Below are positions 5,608 through 9,025 of a stretch of 9,025 nt of DNA, piece by piece (the stretch's first letter is position 1; each line of letters opens with the position of its first letter). The notes under the pieces are model-generated. The model was given only the letters and a program-made list of their open reading frames with translations. It had not been told where the DNA came from and ran no database searches. The stretch lies in NCBI GenBank assembly GCA_030670615.1, contig DAOVBJ010000025.1, forward strand, positions 1 through 9,025, written 5' to 3'. The stretch is from Candidatus Bathyarchaeota archaeon (lineage in GTDB: Archaea; Thermoproteota; Bathyarchaeia; RBG-16-48-13; GCA-020355125). The translations under genes and the position numbers were made by a program.

Positions 5608-6579
5608 CTAGGTTTTAAGGGTTGAAGCTTCGACACCTGAATTATTGGCTTTAGCAATGAATACCTCTGCCCGTCCCTTCACTTCCTCTCTTAGCTCCTT
5701 CTCTATCATCGCTGCTCTTTTTCTGTCTTCAGCGAAGGCATAGACTGTTGGCCCCCAAGAGCTTTGGCCAATCCCCCGTGCTCCTATTCGACGGAAAATG
5801 GGAATCACCCACGCTGAGGCTGGGTTAAAGACGCCTCCTTGAACAGGTTGGTAGATTCGGCCTACGAGGAGTTGAATCCGCGTCAGAGCCTCTTCAAAGG
5901 CTTCAGCGTCCTTCTCTATGACTGACGGGACGAGTTTCGACGTTAAGGTGAAGTACGCTTCGTGGATCAGGTGTGATGGAGCTTGTTCACGGCGAAGTCT
6001 TTTAAACGCGTCCTCTTCTGCGTCTCCAAATGGGCTTGCAGCGGCTTGAAGCGGTTTTACAATTACAAAGTGCCACTTCTCCGGGACATCCGCTCGAAGG
6101 ATGAGGGGAGGAATAAGTGCTTCTGCTCTGTTATAAATTCGTTCTCCACGAGTAACCTTCAACCCTCCCGCAACCACGAAACCACCCCGTTGAAAGGTGT
6201 GTAAGCCACCGGTTGAGGTTCTCTTCAAGGCTTCAACGAGTTCCACGCTGTTCACATCTTTTTCATAGGCGAGGGTGATCGCTTTTCCAATGGATAAGGC
6301 CAACTGTGTTGTTGAGCCGAAACCGTAGTGGCGAGGAGCCCTCGACAACACTTTCACTCTTGCGCCAGGTAGCTTGAAGGCTTTCAAAACTCTCTCTGAA
6401 TAAATTCGTGCTTCTTCGACGTCTACTCCAGAAATGTCTAAAGAACTGCACGCAGAGGCCTCTACAAGTGTTTGGGGTTTTTCGAGGGCTAGCATGGGGG
6501 CGTATCCAAACCTGCCCAGTCCAAAGGGATCGATGTCCCCGAGGTGAAGCCTCGATGGAGCAGATACACGAATCTTCAT
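5608..6579 (-). CDS. mptG: beta-ribofuranosylaminobenzene 5'-phosphate synthase (beta-RFAP synthase)
   Basis: The enzyme joins PRPP and 4-hydroxybenzoate (or 4-aminobenzoate), releasing CO2 and pyrophosphate. This is the first committed step of the arene part of tetrahydromethanopterin, the archaeal one-carbon carrier. The 323-residue product is a GHMP-kinase-fold protein of normal family length. It shows the N-terminal SAPSRLHLGDIDPFG (6-20), the glycine-rich GFGSTTQLALSIG (86-98), GGLHTFQRGGFVVAGG (124-139) and GIGQSSWGPTVYAF (269-282). GFGYAPMLAL after the first motif also fits beta-RFAP synthases rather than true small-molecule kinases. The start is ATG at 6579, with a G-rich ribosome site (AGGGGGT) four bases before it. 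It lies 53 bases behind S-adenosylmethionine synthetase on the same strand and is probably co-transcribed with it. Its presence implies a methanopterin-dependent pathway, such as the archaeal Wood-Ljungdahl methyl branch, not necessarily methanogenesis. Confidence 0.9.
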   Translation of the reverse strand: MKIRVSAPSRLHLGDIDPFGLGRFGYAPMLALEKPQTLVEASACSSLDISGVDVEEARIYSERVLKAFKLPGARVKVLSRAPRHYGFGSTTQLALSIGKAITLAYEKDVNSVELVEALKRTSTGGLHTFQRGGFVVAGGLKVTRGERIYNRAEALIPPLILRADVPEKWHFVIVKPLQAAASPFGDAEEDAFKRLRREQAPSHLIHEAYFTLTSKLVPSVIEKDAEAFEEALTRIQLLVGRIYQPVQGGVFNPASAWVIPIFRRIGARGIGQSSWGPTVYAFAEDRKRAAMIEKELREEVKGRAEVFIAKANNSGVEASTLKT

Positions 6580-6632
6580 TTAACCCCCTTCTACCAGCTG
6601 ATTCCCACAATACGAACTGCGAAGCGTCAGGA

Positions 6633-7847
6633 CTAAAAGAGAAGTATTGTACCATCCATTATGGCTTCACTGATTTTGCGTAAATCGGCCAACCCTTCGT
6701 CAACTATACTCTCCACGTCTCCTCTAATCCGGTCGAGGGTTGCTCCCTGGCTCAGAATGAGTTGAACATCGGTCATGAGGGGCTGGTCTATGGGCTTCCC
6801 GATCTGACTCAAGACTTTGATGTAGACCTCTGATATGCCCTCGACCTCTCTATAGACTTTTTCCGACATCTGCTTGGCTAAAACGTTATAGATTTTTCCC
6901 ACGTGATTAATCGGATTCTTTCCCGCCGTGGCCTCTAATGACATAGGTCTGCAGGGCGTAATCAACCCGTGAACTCTGTTTCCTCGACCGGTGTTACCAT
7001 CGTCCCCCTGTTCAGCGGAGGTTCCCGTCACCGTCAAGTACACGATGGACTTGTCATGATCATCTGCCGTGTTCACGTAGACTTCAACATCCCGATTTGT
7101 AATCTTTGTGGCCACGTCCTTAATTCGATCCGTCACTTCCTCTTTGACACTGATGTAGTGTTCCAAATCAGGTGTGAGACTGCTTATTTGGGGTGCGGCA
7201 ATCGTTAGTAGGATGTGGCTGTCCTTTCGAAGCCCCATTACCTTAATGTCTTCGCCGACTTCGGGTAATTCCTTCTTTATTTTTCGCGAGTTTAAGTAGG
7301 ATTCAGTTTCTAGAACAAGTCTCTCCGTTTGACTTAGAGGGGCATAACACACGCCAAAGGACGTGTCGTTGGATAAGGGTATCCCAGCTCCCGCTTCAAA
7401 ATTCGAGACTAGATCCGTTGAACTTTGTTTGATCTTGTAGTCGATTATGACGTGGCTGTCTACATCGAGAAAGCGGAATGTCTCTTTTAGAAAGGCCCTT
7501 ATCGCCTTCAAGGAGATGCTGCCTATGGGAATTGGCGTGTCAACACCGTTTTTTGAGACATTGGTTACTGCCCTTCCTGCAACAACTAAGTACATGGGGT
7601 CGATCACTTCTCCCCCACCAAAGACGGGGTGCGCTTTTCCCCCGACTAGGAGGCCTTTGTCAATGTTGTGGTGTAGGACGGAGCCAAACTCCTTGAGATA
7701 ATGCTTACATAATTCCCTCGACACGGCTTCGGAAGCTCCGTCGATGACATAGTCTGGATGGCCACGTCCCTTCCTCTCAACGATCTCGACATGCCTCTCT
7801 TCCATGGAATTTTGTCTCAAAGTTCCAATAAAAGTAGTTTGTCCCAT
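6633..7847 (-). CDS. mat: S-adenosylmethionine synthetase, archaeal type
   Basis: The cytoplasmic enzyme makes S-adenosylmethionine from ATP and methionine. The 404-residue product has the length and motifs of the archaeal family (COG1812), which is only distantly related to bacterial MetK. Visible are ERKGRGHPDYVIDGASEAVS near residues 24-43, GGKAHPVFGGGEVIDPMYLV near 69-88, and the ATP/phosphate-binding loop TGTSAEQGDDGNTGRGNR at 274-291. RPMSLEATAGKNPINHVGKI follows at 300-319, then KPIDQPLMTDVQL. No key block is missing. ATG at 7847 is supported by AAAGGT a few bases upstream and a clear TATA box at 7886-7894, giving a short leader. The Sm-like protein gene lies just upstream on the same strand, but this gene has its own promoter. 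Beta-RFAP synthase follows. Confidence 0.96.
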   Translation of the reverse strand: MGQTTFIGTLRQNSMEERHVEIVERKGRGHPDYVIDGASEAVSRELCKHYLKEFGSVLHHNIDKGLLVGGKAHPVFGGGEVIDPMYLVVAGRAVTNVSKNGVDTPIPIGSISLKAIRAFLKETFRFLDVDSHVIIDYKIKQSSTDLVSNFEAGAGIPLSNDTSFGVCYAPLSQTERLVLETESYLNSRKIKKELPEVGEDIKVMGLRKDSHILLTIAAPQISSLTPDLEHYISVKEEVTDRIKDVATKITNRDVEVYVNTADDHDKSIVYLTVTGTSAEQGDDGNTGRGNRVHGLITPCRPMSLEATAGKNPINHVGKIYNVLAKQMSEKVYREVEGISEVYIKVLSQIGKPIDQPLMTDVQLILSQGATLDRIRGDVESIVDEGLADLRKISEAIMDGTILLF

Positions 7848-7885
7848 AGTGACCTTTCGCCTTACCTTAGGTCGCTATGCAGAGA

Positions 7886-7894
7886 AATTTAAAT
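7886..7894 (-). promoter_or_regulatory. TATA box of the S-adenosylmethionine synthetase gene
   Basis: Read on the minus strand, ATTTAAATT lies 39 bases before the ATG at 7847. A start site about 25 bases downstream gives a leader of roughly 15-18 bases holding the AAAGGT ribosome site. This is the most canonical archaeal promoter in the window and probably drives both mat and mptG. Confidence 0.6.
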
Positions 7895-7923
7895 GTTCGC
7901 ATAAACACTGCTGAAAACATTAT

Positions 7924-8166
7924 TCAGAGTAATTTATCTGCGTTCAGATTTATGTATAGTATGTTGTTTCCCCTGATGAAGACGTTCCCATAATTCGCGA
8001 TGAGAGTCCCGTTATTAAATTCTGTCGCCCCCTCCAAGGTGATATTCATATAGTTGTCGCATCGGATCATTCGCCCCTTGTAGGCAAGGTTATTCTTTAA
8101 TTTTACAATAATATTTTGATGTAAGCTTCGAAGCAATGTGTTTATAGGTCTCTTACTAGGCTCCAA
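7924..8166 (-). CDS. Sm-like archaeal RNA-binding protein (LSm)
   Basis: Archaeal Sm-like proteins form six- or seven-membered rings that bind U-rich RNA and take part in RNA processing and turnover. With the start chosen here the product is 80 residues. The Sm1 motif covers about 8-46 (INTLLRSLHQNIIVKLKNN, then YKGRMIRCDNYMNITLEGA with conserved G31, D37, M40 and N41). The Sm2 motif is NVFIRGNNILYINL, including the RG pair at 65-66 that helps form the RNA pocket. I prefer TTG at 8166: it gives the usual short end before RPxNTL, has GGTGGAG (8176-8182) nine bases upstream, and fits a TATA box at 8209-8217. A GTG at 8199 would add 11 residues (91 in total) but leaves almost no room for a transcript start. 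Asn residues are unusually frequent for the family. Confidence 0.9.
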   Translation of the reverse strand: MEPSKRPINTLLRSLHQNIIVKLKNNLAYKGRMIRCDNYMNITLEGATEFNNGTLIANYGNVFIRGNNILYINLNADKLL

Positions 8167-8208
8167 GTATCCAATCTCCACCAGTCGATGGCTATTCACG
8201 TCGTCTTA

Positions 8209-8217
8209 CTATAAAAA
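8209..8217 (-). promoter_or_regulatory. TATA box of the Sm-like gene, within an AT dyad
   Basis: On the minus strand TTTTTATAG lies about 25 bases before a start site near 8187, just ahead of the GGTGGAG ribosome site. It overlaps one arm of a perfect inverted repeat, TAAAAAT (8212-8218) and ATTTTTA (8225-8231) with a 6-base spacer. Confidence 0.5.
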
Positions 8218-8234
8218 TGTAACTATTTTTAGTT

Positions 8235-8270
8235 CTGTTAACTCTGTGTAGGAGAAAGGTTACTGTTAAC
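8235..8270. repeat. two CTGTTAAC boxes upstream of the Sm-like promoter
   Basis: CTGTTAAC occurs at 8235-8242 and again at 8263-8270, 28 bases apart start to start. Each contains the palindrome GTTAAC. The second also belongs to a small hairpin, GGTTA-CTGT-TAACC (8258-8271). They lie 20-55 bases upstream of the TATA box and could be an operator pair for the Sm-like gene. They are short enough to be chance. Confidence 0.3.
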
Positions 8271-8291
8271 CGTGAGATGTATTGTATAGCA

Positions 8292-8657
8292 TTAGACAAT
8301 TTTATCCCGTAACAACCATTCTTGATAAAGTTCTCTTGTACTTTGGCGGGATATGTATTTCACAGGAGATTTTATTGGGATCAAGTTTACTCCATTCAAC
8401 ATGTAGACATCCTTACCCTTCTTCAGAGCATAATTGACTTCTTTCCCTACCCCAGCAGTGACTTTTCCCAATAGACAAGAGAAAACAACAATATGACATT
8501 TATCAACCAATCTCAGATAAAAGTCCATTGAATGGTTCTGATAGTTAACGGGATTTATTATCTCTGCATCCTTAACTTTCTCACGTATCAATGCTAATTC
8601 TTTCTTTTCTCGCTCTGTATCATAAAGGCATATTGCATGAGCGTAATAGACTTTCAT
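8292..8657 (-). CDS. nucleoside 2-deoxyribosyltransferase-like (DUF4406-type) protein
   Basis: The 121-residue product has the outline of the small NDT-fold family often found in phages, archaeal viruses and genomic islands. It starts MKVYYAHAI (first strand and substrate loop), has IINPVNY at 33-39, a helix ending DFYLRLVDKCHIVVF with the conserved Asp at 52, and GVGKEVNYALKKGKDVYML at 69-87 with a candidate catalytic Glu at 73. Family members cleave or exchange nucleobases of deoxynucleosides or serve in nucleotide-related signalling; the activity of this one is unknown. ATG at 8657 is chosen over TTG at 8672 because the family motif begins there and because the 31-codon gene upstream stops five bases before it. 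The ribosome site would be AAAGGAT inside that upstream gene, 16 bases away, which is long. The gene is AT-rich compared with mat and mptG. Confidence 0.65.
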   Translation of the reverse strand: MKVYYAHAICLYDTEREKKELALIREKVKDAEIINPVNYQNHSMDFYLRLVDKCHIVVFSCLLGKVTAGVGKEVNYALKKGKDVYMLNGVNLIPIKSPVKYISRQSTRELYQEWLLRDKIV

Positions 8658-8661
8658 AGAA

Positions 8662-8757
8662 TTATCGTTCAAATCCTTTTTGCACTAAGTATTTTTCCAG
8701 TTCGCTAGTTTCTGACTTTGTCAAGTATCTAACCAGATCATAATATTTAATGTCCAT
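8662..8757 (-). CDS. 31-residue micro-protein coupled to the NDT-like gene
   Basis: ATG at 8757 opens MDIKYYDLVRYLTKSETSEL followed by EKYLVQKGFER and stops with TAA at 8662-8664, four bases before the ATG of the NDT-like gene. The composition is that of a soluble amphipathic helix pair (charged, Leu/Tyr-rich), not of random AT-rich translation. The tight spacing suggests translational coupling. No Shine-Dalgarno precedes it; a leaderless start from an upstream AT-rich element (around 8781-8790) is possible. I do not recognise the protein. It may be an accessory or regulator of the NDT-like protein, or a small DNA-binding protein. Confidence 0.5.
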   Translation of the reverse strand: MDIKYYDLVRYLTKSETSELEKYLVQKGFER

Positions 8758-8768
8758 AAAAGTTTTTG

Positions 8769-8776
8769 TGTATAAG
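8769..8776 (+). promoter_or_regulatory. TATA box of the exonuclease-like gene
   Basis: TGTATAAG (centre near 8773) lies about 29 bases before the ATG at 8802. This would put the transcript start only a few bases before the start codon, a near-leaderless message as is common in archaea. GTGAG just before the ATG is a weak ribosome site. Confidence 0.4.
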
Positions 8777-8801
8777 TTCCTTAATTGATAGTGAGAAGAA
8801 A

Positions 8802-9025
8802 ATGAGAAGTATTCAAATTAATTTTGACTTGCCTTTAGACGGAATAATAATCGATTTTGAAACAACACATTACGATGTTACTAAAGGAGAACTAATTACT
8901 GCGGGTTTTCTTTTAAAATCTGGAGTTTTAATCTTTCAAAGGTTAGAATTAATTGAAAGTGAGTTTAAAGAAATGGTAATTGAAGAAATGAAAACTAAGG
9001 CTAAACCTTGGTATGCTTTTAATAA
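8802..9025 (+). CDS. N-terminal part of a DEDD/RNase H-like 3'-5' exonuclease-type protein (runs off window)
   Basis: The frame is open from ATG 8802 to the window end, giving 74 residues and a partial codon. GIIIDFETTHYDVTKGELIT at about 14-33 matches the ExoI motif of DnaQ/YprB-type exonucleases (DxE followed by Thr-Thr, then a strand with Gly). The visible end, PWYAFN, is where the ExoII region (typically AxNxxFD) would begin. Such domains occur as stand-alone nucleases, as proofreading parts of family B polymerases, and in mobile-element proteins; the rest of the gene is needed to decide. It is divergent from the NDT-like operon and AT-rich like it. Catalytic ExoII and ExoIII aspartates lie beyond the window. 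Confidence 0.6.
   Translation, partial: MRSIQINFDLPLDGIIIDFETTHYDVTKGELITAGFLLKSGVLIFQRLELIESEFKEMVIEEMKTKAKPWYAFN

Noticed and set aside
7851..7873. Inverted repeat GACCT (7851-7855) / AGGTC (7869-7873) that could hide the mat ribosome site, resembling a SAM-responsive leader.
   Set aside because: The TATA box at 7886-7894 places the transcript start near 7864, so one arm would not be in the RNA. The stem is also only 5 bp.

Overview
The window looks like chromosomal DNA from an uncultivated archaeon, most likely a Bathyarchaeia-type member of the Thermoproteota. Four gene families point this way: a COG2433/DUF460 RNase H-fold protein, a DUF1464 predicted kinase, the archaeal form of S-adenosylmethionine synthetase, and beta-RFAP synthase of methanopterin biosynthesis. 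An archaeal Sm-like protein, TATA-type promoters (TTTAAAT, TTTTTATA) with short leaders, T-run termination and many TTG/GTG starts agree. The phylum is an inference from gene content only.

Left part (1-3450): a plus-strand pair comes first, the C-terminal part of a DUF460 protein followed 33 bases later by a lipoate-protein ligase catalytic subunit. A 690-base stretch without an intact gene follows. Its first half holds a possible frame-disrupted small membrane protein, whose two frames meet at a run of seven T. Its second half (about 2004-2244) is dense in perfect short hairpins and may encode a structured RNA. DUF1464 lies beyond it on the minus strand.

Middle (3450-5600): a minus-strand SPFH/prohibitin-like membrane protein has a strong T-run terminator, a good Shine-Dalgarno site, and an inverted repeat lying exactly over its candidate TATA box. 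Next is an AT-rich stretch with two possible small cysteine-rich proteins, converging tail to tail with 6 bases between their stop codons.

Right part (5600-9025): the minus-strand set Sm-like protein, then S-adenosylmethionine synthetase (with its own TATA box), then beta-RFAP synthase is ordinary archaeal core and one-carbon metabolism. Beyond 8200 the sequence becomes visibly more AT-rich. It holds a 31-codon micro-gene coupled to a nucleoside 2-deoxyribosyltransferase-like protein, and divergently a truncated DEDD-type exonuclease. This end looks like accessory or virus/plasmid-derived DNA.

No tRNA, rRNA, CRISPR array or intact transposase was seen. The most promising unexplained items are the hairpin-rich block at 2004-2244, the T7 frame junction at 1837-1843, the promoter dyads before the SPFH and Sm genes, and the coupled micro-gene at 8662-8757.
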